A DNA stretch of 64,000 bases from Plicaturopsis crispa FD-325 SS-3 (GCA_000827205.1 KN832554.1:2543789-2607788); one strand, 5' to 3'; shown: positions 34,196-45,955, counted from the first letter of the stretch. Notes: generated by a model not told the origin, from the sequence alone. Made by a program: numbers and translations.

Positions 34196-37100
34196 TTACA
34201 TGTTAGCCATGGGCTTGGTTGGGGACGAGAGAAAGCATGACACACTTTCTTTGAAGACATTGTTCCCCCACCAATTGACGTAGAAACCACCCTTGGGAAA
34301 CTGTAACGTGAAGAATATCACGACAAGAGATACGACCGTTCCTGCGACGTGTCATCAGCATGGAGCACAGAGCATACAGCTACGACACGAGACTTACCGC
34401 TATCCAGGGCAGCACTGGTCACATAGTTGAATTTCGACCACCAAGCAAAATTCCGTTTTCGGATGAAATATTGGAAAATGAAGCCGACGGCGAACCAGGA
34501 CGAATAATTGATGCCTGTCGCAGGCGGGATAAAGGATACACCGTTCAAGACGACGGGGGTATTGATGAATTTCGTCCAGGAATTTGGGTAGCGGCGATGC
34601 CATAGCCAGAAGGGAATAGGCAAGAAAGCGCCCACGATTATTGCATACAGTTCCGGATGGTACAAAGATCCTGAGCCAAACTGCCGACTAGGGCCAATAA
34701 GACCCCTAGTGACCGATGCGCTATCAGCATGAGTAAGTAGGGCAGGATTGTGTAGGACATACCATATCGCCGAAGCAGTGTAGTAGACCTGATTATGTGG
34801 ACATGTGAGGTTGTTTTTCTGCTTGGTCGTGCACATGTCCTTGACATTCGAAAATATCCAAGTCTTGGTGCCAACTTGAACAAACGCAGCCAATGTCGTT
34901 GCGACGGCTTGGACTAATGCATACATGATCAGCTGTGACCTTTATCGTGCTTGCACAACAGGCTTACCTGTGAATGTTGCTCGCGGTGGAACTTTGACAT
35001 AATGGCCCAGCTTTAGGTCTTGCACGAACGAGATAGCTTCCGTCAATGTCTGCACCGAATATGCCTTGAAAATCTGTGCAGCAAGTTTCAGTCGGCAGAA
35101 CATCACTCTGGCAGGGGGTGCATACCATATTCGCCAGCGGATTACCAGGCATGATTGAGCCGGGAATGATTTGAGCCAATAAGTTCAAGGAGATCTGGAG
35201 AGCGACTGTCAGCAAGGTCGAACACAAGGAAAGAAATAACAAGGCACGCACCCCCTGGCCTGTCATCGCGTAGATAAACCCAGATGGCAGCACATACATG
35301 ATAGGCAGCGCCACTGCTAACAATAACGCCCAGACTGGCACCTTGGTATCCCACACCTCAACTGCGACAATGGCCAAACAGAAGAAGACAACGAATACTG
35401 TCGCATACCACCAATCGGGGACCTCTGGGTAGTTGCGCATGAGCTTGGCATGGATATCGTCTGGCTCGACGCGGATTCTCTTGAAGCCGTTCCACAGACT
35501 GCGGCCGTGATAGAGTGCGGTGTGCACAATGACACAGGTGGACAGGGCGAAGGCAAGCAGGTAGGTCATAGCGTACATGGCGGGAAGATATAGCGGGGAG
35601 TATTGCTCGTATGCGGTGACATTGAACGTGTCGTCTGGCAGCAACACAGCGGATACGTTATATTGTTGCCCGAATCGGTCGTATGGCTGGTCCCCGGATA
35701 TAGGGAAGTACGCAAAGTTCCACACCTTGAAGAAAGTGAGCATTTGGATGTTACGGTGCAGGTTAAACTTACGTTGGAGTAATACAGAGCAGGTGTAAGG
35801 ATCCAATAGAACAGTACAAACCCCAAGAAGATGTGCACTTCTGCCCACCACGGTATCATGAGCGGCGATCCAATCCAGGAGATTTGGGTCCAATCGAAAG
35901 TCAAGATGCTCATGCCGAGTCCTGAGTTGACGCCGAACACTTGGTTAAGGGCGACGTTGTTGGGGGCAATCCACGCTACAAAGGAGAACACAGATAGCGC
36001 CTGGAAGAGGAAGCCTTCACATACGTGTTAGTGGATTTATGGATTTATGCATAGAAGTTTCTTACCGGGCAAGAAGAAGAAGAAGAAAGCACCGCAGAAT
36101 GTGAGCATGAAATAGCGATACCGCGTGATTCCACCCTGGCCTTCGTCTTCCTCGGCGTGTAGAGTGTTCAACAGGGTACACGCAACCAAGTTCTGCGGCC
36201 AGACCATGCTCGCGGGCCAAACTAAGAACCGCCTACAAAGACCAGCGAGCCCGAATCCTGTGAGCTGCGTCGCAAGCACAAGTATCACATTGAACCAAAA
36301 CCCCCGGTTATCGTGGTAGAACACCTCAGTGACGACGATGGCATTGAGAGCGTAAGGAGGCCCGACAGCAACATTGGCCATGATGAAGACAAGGACGTGT
36401 TCCTTGATGTTCCATGGGCCAGGGTTAAGGGAAAATTCTTGGGATCCCAGTAGACGCGGTAGACGGAACGTGGTGATTGGTAGGGTGAAGGCAAGAAACT
36501 TGCCAAAGGGGTACGAGATAAGGAGCAGGGCGAGGGGGACAATGCTTGGCGCAGGTTGTCGGAAGTTGAAGAAAACGTTCATGGCGCTAGGCGTGTACTT
36601 TGAGCAGGAACAGCAGAAAATAAGCTGTGATGCTCACCTGCTAGCCATGCACAAAAGCAGACCGATAAACCACATGCGTATGGTCATGGCGGGCATATCT
36701 GGGTCGTCGATGTTAGAGACGGACGCCCGCACCTCGGGGAACGGGCTGTCTTCCTCTTCAATCGCATCGAGATCAAACTCCATCCTGAGAGTCGTGAGTG
36801 CTCGGCGTGAACGCAACATAACATATTACACACTTTATGGAGCCTTCGCGGCTGTCATCTTCCATGCTTGGTATATAGCTAACCGAATCGATGGATGATG
36901 GGCGACGCTTCCCGCGACGGCGGCGAAGTTCCTCGTCAGCAACGGACTTTTCGAGCGGGGTAGGCAGTGCGACGTGGACCTCGCGCTGAGAGCTGACGCC
37001 ACTGAAGCCTGTCGAGGGCGTATGGGTCGACATGCGGCGCATGCGGTATGGGTCATCGCCCTGGTGAGATTCTGTCGACGGCGGGGTATCGACATGGGCG

Positions 37101-37495
37101 TGGCGTGGTGCATAGGGCGCCTGGAGGCCGGATGGACCTGCGGCGGTGCTATTGGGGGTATCGGCTGGATAGCGCGCGTATGGGTCGAATGTGGGGGAAG
37201 GATAGGGAATCGATGGCGTAAATGCAAACGAAGGACTGGACTCGGCGTGCTTGTCGACATCGTGGTTTTGCTGCTGCTGTTCGCGGTCGCGCTGCTGGTC
37301 TGCAGTGGAGGGCGGGAGAAAAGCGAAGACATCCTCGTCTTCGCTCTCTTCCTCTTCCTCCTCTTCGAGCGAGTATTCGTTGGAGTAGGTGTATTGTGGG
37401 TCACGTCCTAGACCGCCGCCGCCAGCAGAGGTGGTCGGACGGCCGGTTGTCGTGGGACGCATCGAACCGCTGGTTGACGGTGGGCGTCGAGGCAT
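34196..37495 (-). CDS. OPT-family oligopeptide transporter with long N-terminal extension
   Basis: Minus strand, ATG at 37495 (MPRRPPSTSGSMRP), stop at 34196-34198, about nine introns, roughly 900 residues. The first exon encodes about 220 disordered residues with an acidic run (EEEEEEESEDEDVF), Gln-rich and Pro/Ser-rich parts and a basic RRRRGKRRPSS patch. Then come FPEVRASVSNIDDPDMP and many transmembrane helices of the OPT fold: NVFFNFRQPAPSIVPLALLL, NPGPWNIKEHVLVFIMANVA (the NPG..KEH OPT signature), WPASMVWPQNLV, GLGMSILTFDWTQISWIGSPLMIPWWA, PVWALLLAVALPIMYVLPSGF, NLLAQIIPGSIMPGNPLANM, and near the end GLIGPSRQFG and FVVNWWGN-like YVNWWGNN. OPT proteins import small peptides and related compounds with protons across the plasma membrane. 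The intact signatures suggest a functional transporter; the substrate is not predictable. Confidence 0.93.
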
Positions 37496-38040
37496 AGCGA
37501 AGGACCGAACAAAACGAGAATTGTGTGCACCAGCAGCCACCAACAGATTCACAGTTCAACACAGGAAGGAGACGCAAGAATGAGAGGAAAAAGAAAGGTA
37601 GAGGACAAGTAGAGGATGGGGGAAAGTAGAGAGATGGAGGATGGGAAATTCAGGTACCGCAATTCCTCTCCTAGACTTCATCAAGTTCCTGAAATTTCTC
37701 ATGTTGCCGGCTCAGCCAAGCGCTCTTTCTTACCTTTCTTCAACGCTGCGCACTTATTTTCAACGTTGATGTGAACGTATTCCACAACGCTTCATTCTGG
37801 CTTGCACTTGCTGTGAATTATACTCTCGCAATGGACCAGAGATGGCCAGCGGACGCCCAAAACAACCACGTCTCTTGCCGAGCTGTCGGACCCTCTTGAT
37901 TTCTACGATTGTGCTCAGGTACCGTGGCGGTCATGCAGATAGACAGCTCAGGTGTGCCAGGCGCTTGGCAGGAAAGCTGCTGTAATGCTCCATAGCACCG
38001 TGTCCTCGTCCTCATCCTCAACACGACTAGCTACGTACGG
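37496..38040. other. Divergent spacer
   Basis: About 545 bp upstream of the OPT gene (-) and the small protein gene (+). It begins with a purine-rich tract (37560-37650, AG-rich on the plus strand, pyrimidine-rich on the OPT strand), a common core-promoter feature of strongly expressed fungal genes. No gene is supported, though an upstream exon of the next gene may lie at its right end. Confidence 0.4.
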
Positions 38041-38259
38041 ATGGGGCAGGATAGAGCACTCTGGCATGCAGAGAACACCCGCGAAGCACTCCTGGCGGCG
38101 TCATGGGGATGCAAGTATGCTATCAAAGGGTACGCCCTGGTAAGTATGCCGTGCAGTCTATTTATGTGTTCTTGGATAAGGGTTTTATTCATATATCTCC
38201 ATTGCCAGACTCGGGAACGATGGCACACGACCGTCCAGGAGGACTTGCACATCGAGTAA
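38041..38259 (+). CDS. Small hypothetical protein, about 49 aa
   Basis: Two exons, 38041-38142 and 38212-38259. The product starts MGQDRALWHAENTREALLAASWGCKYAIKGYAL and continues TRERWHTTVQEDLHIE. The intron (GTAAGT..CCAG, 69 nt) is a multiple of three and open, so an unspliced product would also be in frame. The helix-forming, Ala/Trp-rich sequence looks genuine, and an acceptor-like CTAG just upstream (near 38030) suggests that an upstream coding exon may exist. Family not recognised. Confidence 0.45.
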   Translation: MGQDRALWHAENTREALLAASWGCKYAIKGYALVSMPCSLFMCSWIRVLFIYLHCQTRERWHTTVQEDLHIE

Positions 38260-40168
38260 CATGTTTACATGCATGGATGAAATCGTGTTCGGCACTCACA
38301 CGAAGAATATAGTTCATGACTTCCAGCGTCCCCTGTTCCGGTCGCACCTTAGCCTGCGCGTTGCAGGATATATCACCAATTGTCTGTAATCGCTCCAGCC
38401 ATAAGAATTACTTCAAGGTACAACCAGGTCATGGCGCTCGACATCCTATCTGTCATGTACAGGGCGAGGACAGGTGAGTTGCCCTAGATCTCTGCGGAAA
38501 CGGTTCGCTATCTACGCATCTCCCCTTGAACGCGAGGTCTAGATTTTGTCCGCTTCAAGCGCTAACGCACATTATGAAGGGGCCGCCACACTTTCTGACG
38601 TGCCACCTTAATGTGAAGTTCAAAAGGCTTAGGCACCAGGCACGCTAGGGCATGCGTATTCCAGGTGGTGTGAAGGCATGTAAACTATCCACTGATCGTG
38701 CGGAATCGATAATGACCTCGATGTTTCAGCGTCAACGGTTGCCCGCGCGGAACGATGCTGTACGATGTCGATCCGAAGAGCTGAAACTAACGCTCAGTGC
38801 CTGGTACGAGCGGCAAAGTGCACAACTCTGAGGATAATGTTGGCAAGTAATTATTGGTTACGGATTCACTGTCTCCGGGCAAAACGCGCCGACAAAATTA
38901 ACGCAGCATCCAGCCGTTATGCACTGCACTGCCTACGAATGCCTATGTCATCTGGACGACTATGGCACGCCTAGCAATCCCGGGAAGACTCTCGTAACTG
39001 GAGACCTAAAAAATCATCACGTTCCGCGGGGGAAGATAAGTATCAACTTTCTCATATGCGATGCTTCAACTCAGCGTACTGTTTTTCAGAGGACACTTTT
39101 CTTACCAATGGGTGGGCTAAGCTGAAATGCCGACTTTTGACATCGAAGTGCATGTACTCGTGTGCACCGATGACACTGTGGTTTATCATATCAATTCTGC
39201 GGAGTGGCGTGCTATGGGCCCGGGAAAATACGAAACCTTGGTTCGCTACCTAGTTTCCCTTTCTGATAAAATATCGCGAAACACGACAATCATTGATAAT
39301 CATTCTTCTACTGTTGCTCTAGACAAGCCTGTCCTTGCCATGCGTGCTCATGAGGCGGCGTGGTACGCATACCGGAAGCTGTGACTGCTTAGCACAGTGT
39401 ATTGTCGTCTTATACGTATAGAGGCTGTGGATATCGCATCCCGGAATCCTTCCTCCACCTGCAGCTTGACACCGTGGCGGCCGCCATACGGTCCATACCT
39501 GACATGCGCATGCGGAACAGCTGCATGCTCGAGTCCATCTCAAGTCGCTGAGATATTGATCCTTCTCACCTTCCATTTTGGGACACTCGCACCATTCCGA
39601 TTGCCGACCCGGTGGCGTCACCTCGCGTGAGGCCTTGAGGTGTGAACGTCGAATCGGAGAACTCAATGCCCAACATCTCGCGATGAACTCAGAATACGGC
39701 GCAAAGAAATAAGGCGAAGGTAGGAGAAGATTCATGCATTTCTGATGGACAGGAGGCAGTGTGGCGACCAAGTGCACCAAGTAATTACGGCAGACTGCTG
39801 TCCATTATGTAGGGATAAGTACGAGAGAAAGGCATGAAGGAGGTCGTGGATAGATGTGCAGATGGATACAGGGAGGGGGCGATGATGAAAGACAGATGAT
39901 GAGAATGAATGAGCAGCAGGAGGAGGCTATGTGTGTAGATGAGTGACAGATACGATGGCGAGCATTGGAAACGGCGATGTAGACTTGGCAACTGCAGACG
40001 AGACGGGAGGGAACAAAGCAACAGACCGAAAGTCATTACATACAACAAAAACCAAGAAATGATGGGGAGGACCTGTGGGACACCGTGCTAGTCAGTCGAC
40101 TGGTAAGAGTGAACAGCGGTAATGTGGCATACCACAAAGTGGATCACATCCCAAAGACCATAGGAAAG
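38260..40168. other. Long stretch with weak coding signals
   Basis: About 1.9 kb between the small plus-strand gene and the stop of the minus-strand gene at 40169. Apart from the 85-codon ORF at 39127-39384 (listed separately), a 153-codon minus ORF (39319-39780) overlaps it without protein character. Around 39790-40050 the sequence is purine-rich on the plus strand. No further gene supported. Confidence 0.4.
39127..39384 (+). CDS. Hypothetical protein, 85 aa
   Basis: Single open frame MPTFDIEVHVLVCTDDTVVYH through HEAAWYAYRKL. Composition is balanced, without low complexity, and it reads like a small globular alpha/beta protein or the 3' exon of a longer gene. No signal peptide, membrane segment or known motif. 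Identity unknown. Confidence 0.33.
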   Translation: MPTFDIEVHVLVCTDDTVVYHINSAEWRAMGPGKYETLVRYLVSLSDKISRNTTIIDNHSSTVALDKPVLAMRAHEAAWYAYRKL

Positions 40169-41216
40169 CTACGCCGCCGCCCTAGTGAGACGCGACGCCA
40201 TTCTACGAAGCGAGGGGAACCTCTGATGGTGCTGTCGCGGAGCCGGCGCAAAGTGCACAGAGTTGTTCGGGTTTTGGGTGCTGAAGTATGGTTCGAATGC
40301 CATGAAGGGGGTCGTTAAGGCGTTAGGTTTAGATGGGGAGCTGGGTGTGGTGGGACCGGGTACGAAAGAGGTAGTCTTGGGCGAGGCGATAGCCTTGGTG
40401 AGGACGAGCGGGCGCGCATACTGCGTGTGAGACGTCTCGTCATCCTCGAGCAAGTCATCCTCGTCGTCGTAGGATCTGAACTTGATGTCCTGTGACTGAA
40501 CTCGATGTTAGATAGTAACATGACAATACGATCAGGCCTCTTACCCATCGGAACTCCTCCTTCACGGCGCCGGTATTATGCGCGTCTACATCAAGCGTGC
40601 GCACAGACGACCCTTCCAGCGTGCGGTCATCGTCCTCGTCATCCTCGATAACGGAGTGATGCTCGTCGGTGACTGCATGGTTCCAGCAGACGTCCGCGAA
40701 TGCATCACATGGTGCGTGGAAGAGCTGTTCGTCGAGGGCGCCTAAACATGCCACGTCGATAGCAATATCGACGCCCCAATGATGGAAAGTCGTAATGCGT
40801 GCATGAATATCGTCCTCGTCGTCGCTCCGGGCGCTCGAGCACGACGGCGCATTTTCGATGGGTCTGAGAGGAAGACGACGAGTGGGGGCGGGCTTGGGGC
40901 GTGGGCCACGACTACGGCCTGGCGTCGACTACGCCATCAAACATATCAAATCAGCGGCCTGCACGGACACATCGCCACAAAATATGCACTGGTCACTCAC
41001 CCGCTTCATGGATATCGATGAAAGACTGTGGGGATAGGTGGAGGCCATGTTGGCGCAAGGAATGTAAACACCAGAGGTGGTGTAGACGAATCCGCCCTCC
41101 ACGACGACGTCTGAAACAGTGTGCATATTTGGCTTCGGTCCCTGGGGCCAAGGCAGCAAATCGGAACCTAGAATAGGGCAGGGCGCTTGGTGTGGGAGTG
41201 CCTCGAGGTCGGCCAA
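40169..41216 (-). CDS. Uncharacterised acidic protein, about 300 aa
   Basis: Minus strand, ATG at 41216 (MADLEALPHQAPCPILGSDLLPWPQGPKPNMHTV), stop at 40169-40171, three exons. The first ends SSISMKR before GTGAGT; the second starts STPGRSRGPRPKPAPTRRLPLRPIENAPS and continues through DDEDDIHARITTFHHWGVDIAIDVACLGALDEQLFHAPCDAFADVCW to KEEFRW; the third begins SQDIKFRSYDDEDDLLEDDE and ends Pro/Ser-rich. Frames and junctions agree at all sites. The central Cys/His/Trp-containing block looks like the ordered part. Acidic runs and Arg/Pro-rich parts suggest a nuclear or cytosolic regulator. I do not recognise the family. Confidence 0.62.
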
Positions 41217-41701
41217 TTCTACCTAAGATAGCGCCGATAGACCGGAGACAACTACAGAGAAATCGTGAAAGTTGGGGGAAAGGAACTACAGACTGCCTGA
41301 GCTGTCAGTCTCAGCATGTCAGTTTTATAGGGCATTAGAACAGAGCAAGAAGGTTTCGGAAGCCAGTAGTTTGCCAATTGTCGAGGCAGGAGGCAGAGTG
41401 CCGTTAATTGTTGTCGGACGACGCACACGTGTCCGAGAATAGCTCCGGCAACAGCTCGTTTTGAGTCATAGAACTTGCATAGAACTTGGTATTATTGTCA
41501 TAAGCAAAAAGCAAAGCAGCGCAACAAAGGAGCATGACGTTTGATAGCATACGAGTGAGAAGAGACAAGAAAAATGCGTGGTGATGTGAGTAGATGCGGT
41601 GGTCAAGTACATGGATTCCGAGTGAAATGCGACAGTCCGGCGATGAGATGCAAGGTAGATGTCCAAAATGCAGAGAAAGCGACGACAGCGAGAACAGAAG
41701 A
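41217..41701. other. Intergenic region between minus-strand genes
   Basis: About 485 bp with the promoter of the acidic protein gene and the 3' end of the serine-rich protein gene. No gene supported. Confidence 0.45.
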
Positions 41702-42622
41702 TCACGGATCCGGGCGGTTTATGGCAGCCGTGCTTCTGCGCCTGATTTTCTGCGCAAACGTCTTGGCCTTCGCCGTCCATCCGCCACCCTCGGGCGCTTG
41801 CAGCCCTACGCTAACACTGCTCTGCGAGCCCTGGTTGTGCAGACCGCCGGAGATGACGGGGCTGAGCGGCTCCGAGTGCGTCCCATCGTTCTCGCCTTCC
41901 ACCGTCGTCTCCTCAACAGACACACCAATGACAAGCATCGCCTCCCCGCTGGGGCTCGTTGCGACGAGATTGTTGCGCGAGCGCGTCTTGCCGCGCGAGA
42001 GGGACAGGCGGTTTGAGAACGCACGTGAAATGCTACGCTGGGTCCCGATTTTCTGCATCTGCGTGACGTGGTTCTCATCTTCCACCCGACTATCCGCGGG
42101 CTCACCCGTCGCCTCAGACGCTAGCGAGTCTACACTGCCCGCCTACCATGGAGTTAGCTACGTGAACACAAACACGGCAGTATCCAACACGGACGTACAT
42201 TCATGTGCGCTTGGTAAAACGCGGACTGTGACGCTATGGTGGAGATGCGCCCTGGGGTCGGCGGCGCACTGTCCGTGGTAGACGCGATGTCCTGGGCCTG
42301 CGCGCAGTCAGCACCCACTCGCACTAGAGAATGACGACACTACTCACCCCGTAGCTGACTTGGCCGAAACGTGAGATCGATATGCTGCCACGGTGTCTGC
42401 GCGCTGTGATCGTCGCCGCAGGGCGCGGGTTGGCTTCGGGCGGCACCGTACTGGCGCTCGAGGTCAGGCTCTCGGCGTCCTCCTGTTCGCTGGCTTCCTC
42501 CGCTGCGCGTTTCGCGCTCTCCGCTTCTATTTTCTGGAACAGCTGCAGTGACCGTCAGTGACTGCACACCGTCGCGCGAGCAGTGGCAACTCAACTTGCT
42601 CCAAAGACGAAGGGACCTCCAT
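41702..42622 (-). CDS. Serine-rich coiled protein, about 230 aa; possible upstream extension
   Basis: Minus strand, stop at 41702. Exons read back as VEDENHVTQMQKIGTQRSISRAFSNRLSLSRGKTRSRNN, GGGWTAKAKTFAQKIRRRS (last exon), AQDIASTTDSAPPTPGRISTIASQSAFYQAHMN, and KIEAESAKRAAEEASEQEDAE with GSISISRFGQVSYG. The start used gives MEVPSSLEQ joined to LFQKIEAES across a GTTGAG..GCAG intron. Just upstream, in another frame, an open segment reads FYPLSRGRTLTRNLIDEHHSQAFVSPVPTNGPYILP, which also looks coding. The true protein may include it if an exon boundary or a one-base error lies near 42620. Repeated RS-type and SxSxSR motifs suggest phosphorylation. Family unknown. Confidence 0.55.
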
Positions 42623-43251
42623 GGTAGGATGTAGGGACCGTTTGTGGGAACTGGGCTGACAAAAGCCTGGGAGTGATGCTCGTCAATGAGGTTCCGCGTG
42701 AGCGTGCGGCCGCGGCTCAGAGGGTAGAACGTTGTTGGGAACTGGACTTGCGACAACGGACGTCGTGGTGAAAAGCAAAGACCATTCCTTTTTATACATC
42801 GCGTTCGTATGACCGTCGAGAAGCACTGTGAAATCCAATTTTCTCCGCGAGAATCAAGATGTGTGTTTACCGAAACCGTTAAACGTGGTGGCGCCACCGT
42901 GGCGGACGGCGGCGTTTATGTACCCTAATTGGACACGTGGAAATCCCGGAGCGGGCGCGGCCCAGCTGTTTTCCCGACTCTGGCGGAGCGTTGTACAGCG
43001 TTGGAGTAAGTACAGAAAAAAATACTGCAGGTACAGCTGTCTGTAGAGTAGTACACTGCTTGCCAGAAAAACGGTGATAGGTCTAACTGACGTCCGGCAT
43101 GAACCAGCGCCGGCGTCGCGAAGTCCACATTCTGGAACACTGCACGAAGCAAAATCTATGCCGGCAAACTCCAAATGAATTGGGGATACTAGCGTACGAG
43201 AATTGTCCTCGGAGCTCATGGGAGTTCGTTTGGAAGAGCACAGGCGACCAT
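42623..43251. other. Spacer with a coding-like segment at its left end
   Basis: About 630 bp. The minus-strand segment around 42625-42755 is open and protein-like (FYPLSRGRTLTRN, DEHHSQAFV) and probably belongs to the serine-rich protein gene. The rest appears non-coding and holds promoter sequence. Confidence 0.4.
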
Positions 43252-44391
43252 TCAAAATGACGACGGGAAGCAGGTGGCCTTGTGCGTCTGCCAGCCTGCT
43301 TTCTGATGCGCCGCGCCGCACTGGTTGTAGGTGTAACGGTCAAGAGATATTCACGTACGCATATTGAGCAGCTGACTCACGTATACAGCCACTTTGCATC
43401 TGGCGCGCGCAAAAGTAGATTTGAGCAGGCAGGTTCAGATGATCAAAGGAACGGACACACCGTGCGCATTTCAGAAGTTCGGGGCCATTGTCATCGACAC
43501 GACGCGAGCAGCCTGACGCGCCACACGCGACCAGGGGAAGTTCGAGCATAGTTTTCACCTCCTGGCACATCCCACGCATCGTGCTGTGTGGTTTGATCAG
43601 TATCAAATCGGTAGTATCGGTACAGCTGCTAGACGTACGCGTCGTTAGTAAGTATCCCAAGGCATCTGTCGCTTGCCTCGCTTGCTAGTCTCCCGCGGTA
43701 GGTCCTCGACCACGACTTCAGTCGTGGGAGGAGTGCCTTCTTATCATCGTCTGTGACTTCGAATGTGCCCATGAGGACAAAGAGCGTCGAGAGAAACTGC
43801 GTGATTTCGCCGATGTCGTCTACGCTATATGAGCTGACGTTAGGATCTGTCGCCATGCGATGCGCTTGGAGTCCGACGATCCCCGCACTTTCTGGCATAC
43901 GCGAGAAACGCACAAAGTACGCGCTTTTGGCACGCTTCTTTAGTAAGGGCTCGCATAGGGAAATGTATAGCGCTCACGAGGCAGTGAGGACATTGACCAT
44001 GCTTGCCGACGAGTTCAACGCGCCATCGTTTTCCCTGAAGGCCTTCACGAGTGCAGGAAGATGTTTAGCGGCCAACTCTCTGTAAATGACGCGTCGTTAG
44101 TTGACAAGTGTGCCGAAGGACGCGTTCCGCGTGCACGTACGCGTGAATTTTCTGCTGCTTAGGAAATGGCGTCCTCTGTAGAATCCCGAGCTACCAGTAC
44201 CTCCAGTCAACATCGAGTGAAGAGCCCACATGCCAGATTATATTCACCTGACGCTTGAGTCTGAACGATTTCTGCTCGTCGGGCAGATCCGCTTGGCCAT
44301 CGTCTAGGACGCCACAATGGCCCGCCAGAGACTCGGCAGTTACATTAAAGATCGCACTAGCCTCGGACGCGGAGACATATGAAGGGTTCAT
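43252..44391 (-). CDS. MYND-type zinc-finger protein
   Basis: Minus strand, ATG at 44391 (MNPSYVSASEASAIFNV), stop at 43252-43254. Exons encode a helical region (LAAKHLPALVKAFRENDGALNSSASMVNVLTAS, then TDPNVSSYSVDDIGEITQFLSTLFVLMGTFEV and KALLPRLKSWSRTYRG), followed by a C-terminal MYND finger: VACGASGCSRRVDDNGPELLKCARC, then KVAVY and CGAAHQKAGWQTHKATC at the very end (splits near 43460 and 43380-43320). Zinc ligands are C-x4-C, C-x2-C, C-x3-H and H-x3-C, so His replaces the usual sixth Cys. Agaricomycetes have many such C-terminal MYND proteins, thought to bind partner proteins; the function is unknown. Middle exon joins are approximate. Confidence 0.75.
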
Positions 44392-44786
44392 CGTTGTTAT
44401 TTTGCGAACGGAGAGGTTGTGGTGAGAGACAAGGTGGCGGCCACGGTAACGATGGTGGCCCGACCACGTGTCCCGGACAGTCGACCACCCCAATTGTTAT
44501 AGTACAATTAATAGCTACGACGAAAACTCGCCTTCAGCTTGACGATAGTCCGGCTGGATCGACTGGCTGATACAAAGAGCTTCTACAGCAATTCACGCAA
44601 GCGAGATCCAGAAACCCATTTTTCTGCATAATTCTGAGAGCCTTATCATAGACGCCCATCGCAACAATCACATTGTACACTCGAACCCGCAGTCACATAA
44701 ACATTCATCCATGACCGATGTATCGCATCGCCAATTCGACCCGAGGGGCACGTCCCGAGAACATAAGGAGAGGTTTTGAGATGATT
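44392..44786. other. Intergenic region between minus-strand genes
   Basis: About 395 bp; promoter of the MYND gene and 3' end of the next gene. No gene supported. Confidence 0.45.
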
Positions 44787-45435
44787 TCAGTGTCGACCGG
44801 CCGCAGGAACGCTTCGAGGGAGTCGCATAGATCCAAGGGGCTTGTTCTCCGAGCCGCGTGTGAGGCTAGGGCCTTTCGATTTCACGGGAGACCCCATCTT
44901 GAAGGAAGGCGAGTAGACACGGCCCGTACAGTCCTGGAGGATGCTCTTGTTGGCGCAGTTGGTCGACTTGGGGCGCAAGGGCGACCGTTCGGCATGAACG
45001 TGCTTTGAGGGGGAGGATTGATTATCCTGAGCGATGGCCGTACGAGCCTACGGAGACACGGTGAGCGAACATGGACCTTTAGGCGGATGGTGAGTGTTGG
45101 TCACTCACGATGCTGCTTCTGAAACCCTTCTTGCGGGGCCGCGAGGGCACGAACCGCATTTCGCGGCGCTGGTACAGAATGTCACAGTGGAGGGCGCCAA
45201 AGCCAAAGAGTGTGTGCGGTTCTTCTCCGACGATGTCGTCTTCGGAAGTAGCGCGGAATGGTAAGACCTCGAGATATCGGGCGTTCGACGAGTCATCCTA
45301 CAGTGCGCGACGCATGAGTTTACTGAAACAGAGAGCTGTCACGTAGAGGATAGGACTTACAGTGTAGGACGAGATGCTAGAAGCGTCAATGACATAGTAG
45401 TCTGTAGCGAGGGATGCAGGCAGTCTTGGAGACAT
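44787..45435 (-). CDS. Uncharacterised protein, about 175 aa
   Basis: Minus strand, three exons. ATG at 45435 starts MSPRLPASLATDYYVIDASSISSYT; exon 2 gives DDSSNARYLEVLPFRATSEDDIVGEEPHTLFGFGALHCDILYQRREMRFVPSRPRKKGFRSSI; exon 3, after GTGAGT..GTAG, gives ARTAIAQDNQSSPSKHVHAERSPLRPKSTNCANKSILQDCTG to SVPAAGRH with TGA at 44787-44789. All joins keep phase. The middle exon looks folded; the C-terminal part is basic and Ser/Pro-rich, suggesting a nuclear protein. Family not recognised. Confidence 0.6.
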
Positions 45436-45955
45436 CTTGAGAGTTGGGAGTGTGGGGTGAACCTGCTGTAGGCGCGGTTGCGGTTTTAAAGCCGTGGTGG
45501 AAAGTGTGCGTGACCTATGAAAGACGATCACAGCAGGCAGGGACGTTGCAAAGGTCAAAGCACATCCCAATTAAGCAACGGTCCACCCTTGAATCAGTGC
45601 TATTATGCGTCAAACATGTCGGCTACTGACTCTCACGCCACTGCCCATTGTCCGATAGTATTACGACTAGCGTCGAGTGAGCACTGCTCGAGCTTCAGCA
45701 ACGTACTATGAGCATGGGAAAGGATATGCAAGATTTATCGACGTACCCTCAACGCCCAGAAATGACCATCTGACGAAGCTGAACATGAAATTGGCCGAAT
45801 TCCTGAGCACCGAATGCTTCCAGACCGGAGGAATAGCAAGACATCGATAGTGAATCCGAAGATGAGTGCCTGCAGGGTGCCGCGAGGACGTCCGCAGTAC
45901 GAGTTCTATCAGCACTTAAAACGTGACAATGCGCGAAAGGATTGCTACAACCCCG
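45436..45955. other. Divergent spacer
   Basis: About 520 bp between the uncharacterised minus-strand gene and the first BTB gene (+). It should contain both promoters; no gene supported. Confidence 0.45.

Noticed and set aside
36974-37411. 145-codon plus ORF with hydrophobic end
   Set aside because: Antisense of the disordered N-terminus of the OPT transporter.
39319-39780. 153-codon minus ORF
   Set aside because: Overlaps a better small plus frame; Cys/Trp/Arg-rich, without domain or splice context.
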